A stretch of DNA of 64,000 bases from Fluviispira multicolorata (lineage in GTDB: Bacteria; Bdellovibrionota_B; Oligoflexia; Silvanigrellales; Silvanigrellaceae), in contig NZ_WFLN01000004.1 in the NCBI RefSeq assembly GCF_009208585.1, positions 786,826 through 850,825 of the forward strand, read 5' to 3'. The position numbers were made by a program, and so were the translations under genes. Position 1 is the stretch's first letter; the number at the start of each line of letters is the position of its first letter. Below are positions 26,241-35,108 of this stretch, one piece after another. Under the pieces are notes generated by a model, which saw only the letters and a program-made list of their open reading frames with translations, was not told the DNA's origin and did not search any database.

Positions 26241-26635
26241 ATGACCTCCAAACTTTGATTAGTTTAACAATTTAATTATTTCTTATTTATATTAAAACTT
26301 TTGGCTAGTCAATTTGTTTTATGTATTTGCAGTATTTGTAATATTTTATAATTATGTGTAATTAAATTTAAGTGAAAATTCAAATTTTAATTTACATATT
26401 CGAAGAAAAACAATCTAATTCATATAAAAATAAGATTAAATGAACTCACCAAAAATAAGGTTAATTAATATTTTTTTTAATTTAATGATTACCTTAAATC
26501 AATATTGTTGTATTGTCGTTTTTAATTTTTATTTTGTCGATTGGAAGAAATATATTTTAATATGCTTTGTCATTTTATTGACGAAAAGTTAATTCCTGAC
26601 AAAAAAATGACACATATAATAAAAAGAAGAAATTT
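26241..26635. other. 395-base AT-rich intergenic region
   Basis: This gap lies between the start of the GDSL gene and the 3' end of the amino-acid ABC ATPase gene, both on the minus strand, so it should hold the GDSL promoter and the ABC operon's 3' end. An inverted repeat (26568-26576 with 26604-26612, 27-base spacing) is the only structure noted. No ORF of note, RNA gene or convincing terminator was seen. Confidence 0.6.
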
Positions 26636-27391
26636 TTATTGATGAGTGATGCGCTTTAAAAAAGACTGCAAACGTTCTGTCTTTGGCGCAGCAAACATTT
26701 TTTTTGTATCACCTTGCTCGACAATATAACCATTTTCAAGAAACATAGTTCTTTGTGAAACTTTTTGCGCAAAATAGAGTTCATGAGTCACAACGATCAT
26801 AGTCATTCCTGTGGCTGCAATATCAACTAAGATATCCACAACCTCGTCAACAAGTTCAGGATCAAGCGCACTTGTCGGCTCATCACACAATAAAATTTTT
26901 GGATTGATAGCAAGAGCGCGCGCAATGGCAACACGTTGCTGTTGCCCGCCAGAGAGCCCTTTTGGAAACTTATCCATATGATTTGCTAAACCCACTCTGG
27001 CCAAAAGATCTTTAGCCATTTTATAGGATTCATCTTTTGATTTTCCAAGAACAAGATTTGGCCCAAGTGCCACATTTTCAATTGCTGTCATATGTGGAAA
27101 CAATTCAAATCTTTGAAAAATCATGCCCGTATTACGACGGATCATATGCAAAGATTTTTTTGAATTACGGTAATTGATTCCACAAACCTCAACATCACCT
27201 GAAGTTATAGTTTCGAGAGCATTGATAGTGCGAAGACATGTGCTCTTTCCACTCCCTGATGGACCAATTAAAGCAACAACTTCACCTTGCTTGACTTCAA
27301 AATTAATACCTTTAAGAACATGATGTTCTGTCTTAGGAGTGCGAAATATCTTATTAACTTCTTTAAGGCTGACAACTACTTCTTGTGACAT
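26636..27391 (-). CDS. Polar amino-acid ABC importer, ATP-binding protein
   Basis: This 251-residue ATPase belongs to the GlnQ/HisP family. It has Walker [10 protein letters not shown] near residue 40, the [20 protein letters not shown]-loop, the signature LSGGQQQR, Walker [17 protein letters not shown] and the switch His in VVTHELYFA. It energises the permease and binding protein encoded just upstream on the same strand (17-base gap to the permease gene). The conserved family residues indicate polar amino-acid uptake; the exact substrate cannot be read from the ATPase. Confidence 0.9.
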   Translation of the reverse strand: MSQEVVVSLKEVNKIFRTPKTEHHVLKGINFEVKQGEVVALIGPSGSGKSTCLRTINALETITSGDVEVCGINYRNSKKSLHMIRRNTGMIFQRFELFPHMTAIENVALGPNLVLGKSKDESYKMAKDLLARVGLANHMDKFPKGLSGGQQQRVAIARALAINPKILLCDEPTSALDPELVDEVVDILVDIAATGMTMIVVTHELYFAQKVSQRTMFLENGYIVEQGDTKKMFAAPKTERLQSFLKRITHQ

Positions 27392-27408
27392 ATTAAATAA
27401 ATTCCAAT

Positions 27409-28197
27409 TTACTGTTTGAGACTTACACTTAATCTTTTTTCAAGGTAACGACCAAAAGAGCTCACAAGAGTATTAACAACAAAATACAAAAGTGCAATAA
27501 AAAACCAAGTTTCAAAGCTACGGAATGTAACTGTCACTGCATTTTGTGCTTCTTTCGTTAACTCTGGAATAGCAACTACGGACAATAAAGAACTGTCCTT
27601 AATTAATGAAACAAATTGACCTACAAGTGGTGGCAACATATTTCTGAGTGCCTGTGGAGCTATAACTTTGCGTGCAATTTGTAATGGACTTAAGCCTAAT
27701 GCTTTTGCAGCATCAATCTGTCCTTTTTCAAAATTTGCTAAAGTGCCTCTAAAAATTTCTGCAACATAAGCTGAGCAAAAGAGACTCATTGTTAAGACGC
27801 CAGCGACACTTCCCGATAAATTAAAAGCAGTTCCAACAATGAAATAGGCTACATAAAGTTGAACTAAGACTGGTGTATTTCTAAAAATATCGACATATAT
27901 AAGAGCAGCTGTTTTTGACACTTTCTCATTTGTAGTCAATAAAATTCCAAATATAATTCCTAATATTGAGCCGAAAAGAATGCCCTCGAAACTCATTTTA
28001 ATTGTAATCCATAGACCTTGTAAGAAGAGACCGGGGCCTCCTCCATCACTAGATGGCAACCAAATATAAGGTCCTAAAACCGAAAAATCCCACTGGTAAT
28101 CAAGGTGGTAAAAGCTTCGCACTATTATAAATGCGATAATCCCAATGACAAAAAAAGACAAAAAAGAGTAATATATAGAGAGTTTTTTATCTGGCAT
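27409..28197 (-). CDS. Polar amino-acid ABC importer, permease
   Basis: This HisM/GlnP-type permease is 262 residues from ATG 28197; the open frame begins at a TTG at 28215 without a ribosome binding site. It has an N-terminal helix, four to five further membrane segments, and the EAA loop with AKALGLSPLQIARKVIAPQA that contacts the ATPase. No second permease is present, so the channel is probably a homodimer. It lies between the binding-protein gene (63 bases upstream) and the ATPase gene. Confidence 0.88.
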   Translation of the reverse strand: MPDKKLSIYYSFLSFFVIGIIAFIIVRSFYHLDYQWDFSVLGPYIWLPSSDGGGPGLFLQGLWITIKMSFEGILFGSILGIIFGILLTTNEKVSKTAALIYVDIFRNTPVLVQLYVAYFIVGTAFNLSGSVAGVLTMSLFCSAYVAEIFRGTLANFEKGQIDAAKALGLSPLQIARKVIAPQALRNMLPPLVGQFVSLIKDSSLLSVVAIPELTKEAQNAVTVTFRSFETWFFIALLYFVVNTLVSSFGRYLEKRLSVSLKQ

Positions 28198-28260
28198 CGT
28201 ATTTCTTATTTCCAAAATAAGGATGTTTCAAAGAGTTTTCATACACAAGTTCAAGATTCA

Positions 28261-29121
28261 CTATTTATCGAGAAGAGAAAGCCATTCTCTTTCCTCAAAA
28301 TAATATTTCATTGTCTTTTCATAACCACCGTTCTTTTTCCAGTCAGTTAAAAAAGAATTGAAACTTTTAAGAAGATCAGCATCTTTCTTTCGCATTGCGA
28401 CTGCGAATTGATCACCATTAAAAGCATCGGGAATTATATACAATTTTCCTGGATTATTAAGTGCTGCAAGCTTAACGTAGGGAGTGTCATAAATAAATGC
28501 AGTGGCACGTGATCTGAGAACAGCGCTCACAGTATCGGCATCTGCATCAAAACGCATGATTTCTGCATTTTTAAGTTGACCTGAATTTTTGATATAAAGA
28601 TCTGGAGCAGAACCCGTTTTAACAGCAATTTTAATGCCTTTTAGATTAAAGCTTTTTAAATTCTTGAATTTTTCTTTATTTTCAGAATTATCAAGAACAG
28701 CAATGAGAAATTTATTGTCATAATACGGCTCGCTAAATGCAACCGCTCTCTCACGCTCTTCAGTTTTAGCCATTGAAGAGGCGATCATGTCACACTTAGA
28801 AGAGATAAGTGACGGTATGATACCATCCCACTTAGTGTCTGCCATTGTTAATTTTACATCTAATTCTTTGGCATAAGCACTCATCATTTCGAAATCGAAA
28901 CCAAGCCACTTACCTGATGCAGTTTTCATTTCAAGAGGGATATAGCCAGACTCAGAACAAACAACCAATTCTTTTTTCTTTTTTATAGTCTCAAGCGTTG
29001 TTGGTTTTACAGCTGCATGTGATTTCATAAAAATTGCAAATGATGACAACACACAAATTGATAAAGAAAGCAATGTGCGGCATGCAGTGGGTTTTAGCCC
29101 AGAAGAACTCGAGCTTGTCAT
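28261..29121 (-). CDS. Polar amino-acid ABC importer, periplasmic binding protein
   Basis: The 286-residue family 3 solute-binding protein has an N-terminal signal peptide (SLSICVLSSFAIFMKSHAA) and the diagnostic pieces KELVVCSESGYIPLEM, GFDFEMMSAYAKEL, DMIASSMAKTEERERAVAFSEPYY and VKTGSAPD. The Arg of the MAKTEER block and the Asp in FDADADTV fit binding of an alpha-amino acid. ATG 29121 (AAAGG 9 bases upstream) is chosen over the longer open frame to 29202, which lacks a ribosome site and would bury the signal sequence. It is the first gene of a binding protein-permease-ATPase operon. The substrate is uncertain. Confidence 0.88.
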   Translation of the reverse strand: MTSSSSSGLKPTACRTLLSLSICVLSSFAIFMKSHAAVKPTTLETIKKKKELVVCSESGYIPLEMKTASGKWLGFDFEMMSAYAKELDVKLTMADTKWDGIIPSLISSKCDMIASSMAKTEERERAVAFSEPYYDNKFLIAVLDNSENKEKFKNLKSFNLKGIKIAVKTGSAPDLYIKNSGQLKNAEIMRFDADADTVSAVLRSRATAFIYDTPYVKLAALNNPGKLYIIPDAFNGDQFAVAMRKKDADLLKSFNSFLTDWKKNGGYEKTMKYYFEEREWLSLLDK

Positions 29122-29375
29122 GTATAGATACCTTTCGTTGAGACATATTCTGAACACGAAAAAAGCAGAGCACCACATACCATATAAACTAGCATGGAGC
29201 AAATGTTAAATAGTGAAAAAAACTCTACAATATGAAGCAAAATCCAGCATATTTTTCTTTTTTGAGACGGCAAATGTTAGTCAATAAAATTTGTCGGATG
29301 CAAAAAATTATCTCAAGTAAACCTAAAAAACATGAAATAATTCAAGGATTAATGTTTAAGAAAATGAGGTTCATT

Positions 29376-30053
29376 ATGAAATTAAAAATCATTGCATACC
29401 TTCTTAGTGCTTTGGTTATAGGGGGATGCTCTACTTTCTTATCCCAAAACTCTAAAAGAGGTCAGAATTCATCTGAATCAAGACAGTCTTCAAGTTTTTT
29501 TGGGAATCTATTTCATGATGAAAGTGACAATGAAACTTCTGAAATGCAAAGAGAAAATGAGAAGTCGAGCCTAAACCAAGAAACGATCTCACGCCAAAAT
29601 AGAAGGAAAAACTCTCATTCTGAGGCACCTCTCTCTAACCAATCGATGATCGCTGCTCTTAACCTAACACATATTGAAGGTAATACTTGGAGAACAGCTG
29701 CACACCCAGCTCTTGTTTTTAGCATCATGGCCAGACTCCTCTCACAAAATTATATTATCTCCTCTGTTGATCGGAAGAATTTTAATTTGCAGACAGATTG
29801 GGATAAGTTTTTTATAGATGGCAGACTCTTTCGCAATCGAATTAGTATCATGGTTTTTCCAGTAGGACCGCGCCAAACTGAAGTGATTGCAAAGAATATA
29901 GTTGAATATTATTCAGGTAATCCAAATAGTAAACTTGAAGAAAATACAGCTTGGCTACCAAGTCCAGATATAACAGATGAAATTTCTAAACTTGTAGAAA
30001 ATACGAATCGACAAACAACTCTGCTGTTAAATCAAGTGCAAAAAGTACGTTAA
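29376..30053 (+). CDS. Lipoprotein of unknown function with possible BamC-like region
   Basis: From ATG 29376 (GAGGT upstream) the product is 225 residues with a lipoprotein signal: KLKIIAYLLSALVIGG then Cys18, followed by STF. A Ser/Asn/Glu-rich spacer of about 75 residues precedes a compact C-terminal domain with TAAHPALVFSIMARLL, LQTDWDKFFIDGRLFRNRI and PRQTEVIAKNIVEYY. The helix-strand pattern is reminiscent of BamC/NlpB-type domains, but the match is weak. The absence of Asp after the Cys suggests outer-membrane sorting by the usual +2 rule. The open frame extends to 29232 without a good start signal. A barrel-like protein gene follows after 8 bases. Confidence 0.65.
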   Translation: MKLKIIAYLLSALVIGGCSTFLSQNSKRGQNSSESRQSSSFFGNLFHDESDNETSEMQRENEKSSLNQETISRQNRRKNSHSEAPLSNQSMIAALNLTHIEGNTWRTAAHPALVFSIMARLLSQNYIISSVDRKNFNLQTDWDKFFIDGRLFRNRISIMVFPVGPRQTEVIAKNIVEYYSGNPNSKLEENTAWLPSPDITDEISKLVENTNRQTTLLLNQVQKVR

Positions 30054-30061
30054 GAGAACAT

Positions 30062-30667
30062 GTGAAAAAAATTATTTTATTTACACTTCTTATATCTATT
30101 TTAATTTTTTCATTTTTATTAAATAAAAAGGCAATAGCTGAAGGTCATTATTTTAATTTAACAATAAATGGAAACTATCAAACATCATATTCATCTACTT
30201 ATAAAAATACTCAATTAACTTGGGGAGTCGAATTAGGTATACCTTTATTTCAATATCTAGAGCTGAGTTTAGGAAAGAGTTACACAAAAGATACCTATGA
30301 ATATACAGACGATTATAAAAACTCACTCACAAATAAGGGATTGGTACTGCCAGCCGGTACATTGACACAAGAAAATGACACTTCCGACACATATATAAAT
30401 TTAACGTTATCTCCAATCTGGACATATATTAATCCATCTATTTTTGGAGGATTCCTTATGAGAAATGTTTGTTCACGTGATTATTTTGGCGATAATACTT
30501 GCGAAAATCAAGCTTTAACGTGGAATGCGGGAGGTGCAATATCGTTTTATTTATCACAGTATTTACGTATTAAATTTAGTTATAAAATATCGCCGTCTGG
30601 TTATAGTCTTAACCAAAAAAAATATTATGATGAAACAATAACGGCAGGTATTACTTTTGTTTATTGA
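30062..30667 (+). CDS. Putative small outer-membrane beta-barrel protein
   Basis: Starting at GTG 30062 (the overlapping ATG is followed at once by a stop), the 201-residue protein has an N-terminal hydrophobic signal ending near NKKAIAEG. It then shows alternating polar/hydrophobic strands rich in Tyr, Thr and Asn, and ends in a strand closing AGITFVY; a terminal aromatic residue is typical of proteins inserted by the BAM complex. Two Cys (NVCSRD, NTCEN) may form a loop disulfide. It is probably co-transcribed with the lipoprotein upstream and overlaps the convergent gene by 17 bases. No family was recognised. Confidence 0.6.
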   Translation: MKKIILFTLLISILIFSFLLNKKAIAEGHYFNLTINGNYQTSYSSTYKNTQLTWGVELGIPLFQYLELSLGKSYTKDTYEYTDDYKNSLTNKGLVLPAGTLTQENDTSDTYINLTLSPIWTYINPSIFGGFLMRNVCSRDYFGDNTCENQALTWNAGGAISFYLSQYLRIKFSYKISPSGYSLNQKKYYDETITAGITFVY

Positions 30668-31136
30668 TATAAGGAAAATTTCTTAAGGATCCTTGAGCTT
30701 CTACAATCATTTCGATTATAGCCAAACGATGCCTCCATAATAAAACAAGACTTTTTGTTGATAAAAAAATTTCAAGTTCTTTATGTTTATAAATATTTTC
30801 ATCCGAAAATTTTTCTTCAAAAAATAAATCAGTTTGTAAAATATTTTCCTTTAAAAAACATCGTTCCATAGTTTTAATAATTCCAGTCCATTTAGATATA
30901 GAATCAACACATTCAGAAACAAAAGTATTAATTTCATTTCTCCCATGATCACACAAAAGATAATGAATATCACTTGAGCGCATTGATTTAGGAGTTTCAA
31001 TTTCTATTTGATAGGCTAGTTCTTCTAAATCAAAATAATCAGATAAAAATGTTTTCTTTTTTTTATAAATAGGTTGAGAGCTTCTGTGCTGAAAAGAAAT
31101 TCCATGGATTTTTTTTCGATAATTTATACTTCTCAT
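30651..31136 (-). CDS. Hypothetical protein downstream of the DUF4175-like gene
   Basis: This 161-residue, mostly helical, cytoplasmic-looking protein has no signal peptide or membrane helix. It is rich in Lys, Glu and Ile, with a Cys/His scatter (LLCDHGRN, MERCFL) that does not form a recognisable metal motif. I do not recognise a family. ATG 31136 is one base after the stop of the upstream gene, so translation is probably coupled; the longer frame begins at a TTG inside that gene. It may be an accessory of the membrane protein encoded at 31138. Confidence 0.6.
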   Translation of the reverse strand: MRSINYRKKIHGISFQHRSSQPIYKKKKTFLSDYFDLEELAYQIEIETPKSMRSSDIHYLLCDHGRNEINTFVSECVDSISKWTGIIKTMERCFLKENILQTDLFFEEKFSDENIYKHKELEIFLSTKSLVLLWRHRLAIIEMIVEAQGSLRNFPYINKQK

Positions 31137-31137
31137 T

Positions 31138-33351
31138 TTAACGTAACCTACTTTCAAGATAGCGAATCATGGGAGAGTCGGATTGTTCTCCTTGACTTTT
31201 TAAACGCGCAATCTCTTCTAAAATTTTCTTGCGCCAGCTTGAATCGAGCAGACCCTGCGCAGCAAGCACATCCATTGAAGAACGGAAGGCTCTTGCATCT
31301 TGCTCTTTTTGCAATTCTTTATCACTCTCTTCTTCATTTTGTAAACTCATTAAAGCTTTTTCAATCGCAAATTGGGCTAATCGAGTGTTCTTTTCTAACT
31401 CTGAATCATTCTTAGCTTGGGCAGATTGCTGAGATGCATGAACCTCATCTTTAGCTTCGGATAAAGCATCATTAAATTCTTCACCCAATTGGGGAGTTCG
31501 ATCAAGGCTTTGTTTTGTAAGCATAAGTTCTTGCATAATTTCATTTTTAGTCGCAAGCGTTTTAGACTGTTCTAAATGATTGTCGGCCTTTTGCAATTGC
31601 TTACGTGCTTCTTGTATTGTTCTATTTCTTGCTTGCTGCAGTATTTGCATTGCCATTCCCAAATGCTTTGTACCCATCTCAGTAGCATTTTGAGCGCCTT
31701 TTTGTGACTCATTAAAATCTTTTTGTTTAAGATGTGCTTCTGTCTCTTTTAATTTTTCAACAGTTTTATCTGTCTGCAAAATCTTTTGAACAATTGATTT
31801 TTCAAGTTGAGTTAAACCAAATGAAGGTTGATACGACATTGCCAGTAATTGTTTATTTAAATTCAATGCCATATTTTGTAATTCTTTTGTTTCTGAAAGA
31901 ACATCTTTATAATTAACTTCAGAATTTTGCAATTTTGAAATATTATATTTAAGATTTTGGAGTCGAACAAGAAAGTTTACGCTTTCATCTAACTTTTGCT
32001 GACGTTTTAATAGATCGAGAGTTACTTGAATTTTTTTTACTGATTCTTTATAAAACTTATCATTTTTTTTATTAATATTTTCTACGAAATTCATAGATTC
32101 AATAATATTTCTGCGAATCATCCCTGAACGTCCAATTTGCTTTGCAAGCTGCGCTCCCTTAGAAAGAGGATCTAATACTTTTTCTTTTTCAGAATTATTT
32201 GCATTTTTCATAGAATTTATATTTTTTAAAGCTGTTTCTAAGCTTAAAATAATATCTTTTCTCACCTGCAAAGGAGTTCTTACTGGAAATTCGAGTTCTT
32301 TTGACTCACCTATAATATCTGCTAAAACAGTTTTTGCCAGTGCTTTAACATAAAGAATATCTTCAGGCATAAATGGAATACCTAAAGTCACTAATTCAGC
32401 AGATTCAGCCTTAAAAGTTAATTGTGATGCATTTGCAAACTCCGCGATAGTTTTATCAAAGCGATATCCTGATTTTGTTCTTACTGAAAGTACAATCAAA
32501 GAAAGTGGGACTGCTGAAGAAGCACTCACAAAAAAATGGAGTTTTCCAACGATTTTCTCGCCATCTTGCTCTGAAAACTGAATGGGTTCAAGTTTCACAA
32601 TGGGCAATGGCGTTGGATTTATTTCAAGCCTTCCATAGTAGTTATCTTTGCCATTCGTCAAAAAATATTCAATATTTTTCATTTCATTCTTAATATTTAT
32701 TTTATTATTTTCTTCTGATACTTTATTTTTATCAAAATTAAATTGTTCATAAAGTGAAGAAACAGATGAAGACCATTGTCCTGATGAATTCAATTGATAT
32801 TCAAATTCATTATAATTATTTATATTTATTTGTTTTAACTTAAGCTTCCAAAAAGAATTTGGTTTCAAGTTTTTCACTTTAATTTCTAAAAAAGAAGAAG
32901 TGTCTATAGATATACTTTTATTATTTTCGAACAATTTTATTTCTTCAGAAGTCACTTCTGAATAGGATGGATACTCTATTCTTAAATAAGGATGAGTAAA
33001 CTTAAACTGTTGAGAAACATATTGATAAGTAGAGTAAATATCTTCTTTTAAAATAAAAATAAAACTAATAAGCGAAAAAACAGATATGAATAAAATGCGA
33101 AGTTTTAAAATCGAATAGAAAGAGCTTTTTTTTATTCCTGCGGCTTTTAAATTGAGTTCAATTCTTTGCTTTGAAAAGGTTTTATATAAATAAAATCCAC
33201 GTAAGATAAAAAGATCAATCCATTTTAAAAAAATAAGGGATACAGGGAATGAGAGCCAAGCAAGATTATTTCCTAGAATACGAAAAAACAGTAAATACAA
33301 TGTAACAATTGATAAAATTGAAAATAAAAAAATGTTAAGTTTAAATTTCAC
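31138..33351 (-). CDS. DUF4175-like membrane protein with long coiled coil
   Basis: The 737-residue protein has two hydrophobic hairpin segments at the N-terminus (about residues 7-50 and 85-105), a beta-rich extracytoplasmic domain (to about 350), and a long Lys/Glu/Gln-rich coiled-coil region (about 380-690) ending MIRYLESRLR. The plan matches the large DUF4175 proteins that accompany DUF58/DUF4159/amidotransferase-like proteins in MoxR-type operons. Those partners are in this window at 17050-22561, about 9 kb away on the other strand, so the system appears split. No catalytic motif is visible. It follows a DnaQ-like gene by 27 bases. Confidence 0.5.
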   Translation of the reverse strand: MKFKLNIFLFSILSIVTLYLLFFRILGNNLAWLSFPVSLIFLKWIDLFILRGFYLYKTFSKQRIELNLKAAGIKKSSFYSILKLRILFISVFSLISFIFILKEDIYSTYQYVSQQFKFTHPYLRIEYPSYSEVTSEEIKLFENNKSISIDTSSFLEIKVKNLKPNSFWKLKLKQININNYNEFEYQLNSSGQWSSSVSSLYEQFNFDKNKVSEENNKINIKNEMKNIEYFLTNGKDNYYGRLEINPTPLPIVKLEPIQFSEQDGEKIVGKLHFFVSASSAVPLSLIVLSVRTKSGYRFDKTIAEFANASQLTFKAESAELVTLGIPFMPEDILYVKALAKTVLADIIGESKELEFPVRTPLQVRKDIILSLETALKNINSMKNANNSEKEKVLDPLSKGAQLAKQIGRSGMIRRNIIESMNFVENINKKNDKFYKESVKKIQVTLDLLKRQQKLDESVNFLVRLQNLKYNISKLQNSEVNYKDVLSETKELQNMALNLNKQLLAMSYQPSFGLTQLEKSIVQKILQTDKTVEKLKETEAHLKQKDFNESQKGAQNATEMGTKHLGMAMQILQQARNRTIQEARKQLQKADNHLEQSKTLATKNEIMQELMLTKQSLDRTPQLGEEFNDALSEAKDEVHASQQSAQAKNDSELEKNTRLAQFAIEKALMSLQNEEESDKELQKEQDARAFRSSMDVLAAQGLLDSSWRKKILEEIARLKSQGEQSDSPMIRYLESRLR

Positions 33352-33378
33352 TCGTATACATTTCCTAATATTTCTTTT

Positions 33379-34059
33379 TTACCCCAACATTTCTTCACGA
33401 TACGAAGAAAAGTCTGAGATTGTTTGCAGTGAAGGGTTCTCATCAATTATACGCCAAAGAACTCCCGCTGTAACTAAAATATCGCCAATGGAACGGTGAC
33501 GCGATTCGAATGTCAAACCAAAATGGGCTGCAAGAGCATCTAAGTTTCGTCTTTCAATTTTTACTAAAGCACGCGCCATTTTTAAAGAGCAAAAAATTGT
33601 ATAATCACAAGAAATTCCAAGGCGATAAGATTCATGATGCAACATCCCCACATCAAATTCTGCATTGTGCGCAAAGCCAACACATCCCCTTAAAAAATCA
33701 TGAAACTTTGGGAGAATATCTTGAATAAAAGGTTTTCCTGCCAACATTTTATTATCTATACCCGTTATTCGAGTGATTTCTTCTGAAACATTCTCTTTAG
33801 GATCGATAAGCTCAGAAAAACGATCAACTTCGACACGATTCACATATTTTATTGCGCCAATTTCTATTATTTTAGCAGAACGTGTGTCGAGACCCGTCGT
33901 TTCAAAGTCAAAAATCACTATGGGGACATCAGACATTTTATCATCCAATGCAAATCGAGACCCACTCACCCCCCCCATGATAGCCACATGTGAAGAGGTT
34001 AAATTTTCTTTTCGTGAAAGTAAAAATTGAAACATGCTATTATGAAAGGGAGAACTCAT
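33379..34059 (-). CDS. DnaQ-like 3'-5' exonuclease (DEDDh family)
   Basis: The 226-residue protein is an isolated exonuclease domain. ExoI is FDFETTGLD, ExoII is FAHNAEFDVGML, and ExoIII-epsilon is RHRSIGDILVT with the catalytic His and Asp. Such proteins proofread for DNA polymerase III or trim DNA/RNA ends. Without a polymerase or GIY-YIG fusion it could be the epsilon subunit or a paralogue. The start is uncertain: ATG 34059 gives a 40-residue leader, whereas ATG 33939 (MSDVPIVIFDFE, GGAT upstream) gives a compact domain. It begins 13 bases after the LysR gene on the same strand. Confidence 0.85.
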   Translation of the reverse strand: MSSPFHNSMFQFLLSRKENLTSSHVAIMGGVSGSRFALDDKMSDVPIVIFDFETTGLDTRSAKIIEIGAIKYVNRVEVDRFSELIDPKENVSEEITRITGIDNKMLAGKPFIQDILPKFHDFLRGCVGFAHNAEFDVGMLHHESYRLGISCDYTIFCSLKMARALVKIERRNLDALAAHFGLTFESRHRSIGDILVTAGVLWRIIDENPSLQTISDFSSYREEMLG

Positions 34060-34072
34060 TAAAATTGTAACC

Positions 34073-35005
34073 TTAATTATAAATACGCTTGAGCACGTTT
34101 ACAAATTCAGCGGATGCGGGAGTCAATTCACGATCTAAGACAGAACAAATTTGAATTGAACGTTCCATTTTTAATCCTTGGATTTTTAAAATATGAATGC
34201 CTTTTTCATTTCGCAATGAATGAGCACTGACAATACTCAAACCAATATTTTTTTCGACCATTTTTATCATACTTTGAGCGGATCTAAGCGTCATAACTGT
34301 TCGATGACGAATCCCTAATTTTCTAAATTCCATTTCAATAATATCATAAATTGCGCTGCCTGATTCAAATAAAATCATAGGCTGACGATTGATATGAATA
34401 GGTAACAAAGCCTTGCCTTGTTTTTCAAGCAACTGAGACATTTGCACTAAAGGGTGCTGTGGTGCAGCAATAACTTCTAAAGTATCAATTATCTCTGCAT
34501 GCACTTTTAAGCCGACGAGAGGATCTTCATTTTGAGAAATAAAGGGATTTCTCGTAATAAGACCAACATCCACAGATCCATCATGTAAAGATTCAATAAC
34601 AGTCGCTGAATCCTTTTCATGTAATGTAAATTGAATTTGTGGGTGTTTTTTTCTGTATTCTGATATTGCATCAGGAAAAACTCCTGCAACCGCAGTCGCA
34701 CCACCACCTAAATGAACAAACCCTTCGCGCAGTTCAAGATGATTGCGCACAGTCGTTTGCAATTGTCCCATTCTTTTTAAAATATCAACAGCAATTCCAT
34801 ATACAAGTTTCCCCATAGAAGTTGGGCGCACACCTCGTGCCGTTCTTTCTAACAGAGGACAACCAAGACCTTCTTCTAAAAGTTTGAGTCTTGCAGAAAG
34901 CGCAGGCTGAGTGATGTGAAGTTTATTGACGGCTGATGAAAGGGAACCTTCTTGAACAACTGTAACGAAAGCTTGCAAACGATAAATATCTTGTAACTCT
35001 TGCAC
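34073..35005 (-). CDS. LysR-family transcriptional regulator
   Basis: The 310-residue regulator has the N-terminal winged HTH (LQAFVTVVQEGSLSSAVNKL, ITQPALSARLKLLEEGLG, PLLERTARG) and a C-terminal periplasmic-binding-like effector domain (VDVGLITRNP, MILFESGSAIYDIIEME). The start is GTG 35005, with GGAG 8 bases upstream. It is divergent from the NFACT-like gene at 35109 and directly upstream of the exonuclease gene, so its target could be either neighbour or elsewhere. The effector pocket gives no ligand away. Confidence 0.88.
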   Translation of the reverse strand: MQELQDIYRLQAFVTVVQEGSLSSAVNKLHITQPALSARLKLLEEGLGCPLLERTARGVRPTSMGKLVYGIAVDILKRMGQLQTTVRNHLELREGFVHLGGGATAVAGVFPDAISEYRKKHPQIQFTLHEKDSATVIESLHDGSVDVGLITRNPFISQNEDPLVGLKVHAEIIDTLEVIAAPQHPLVQMSQLLEKQGKALLPIHINRQPMILFESGSAIYDIIEMEFRKLGIRHRTVMTLRSAQSMIKMVEKNIGLSIVSAHSLRNEKGIHILKIQGLKMERSIQICSVLDRELTPASAEFVNVLKRIYN

Positions 35006-35108
35006 TCGGCACTCTCCAATCTGAGAATAGACACACTAGGAACAATACTGTAAGCATGAATGTCGTCAACCTAATTAGCTAATGAAAGAGCAGCATAGGA
35101 AGATTATC

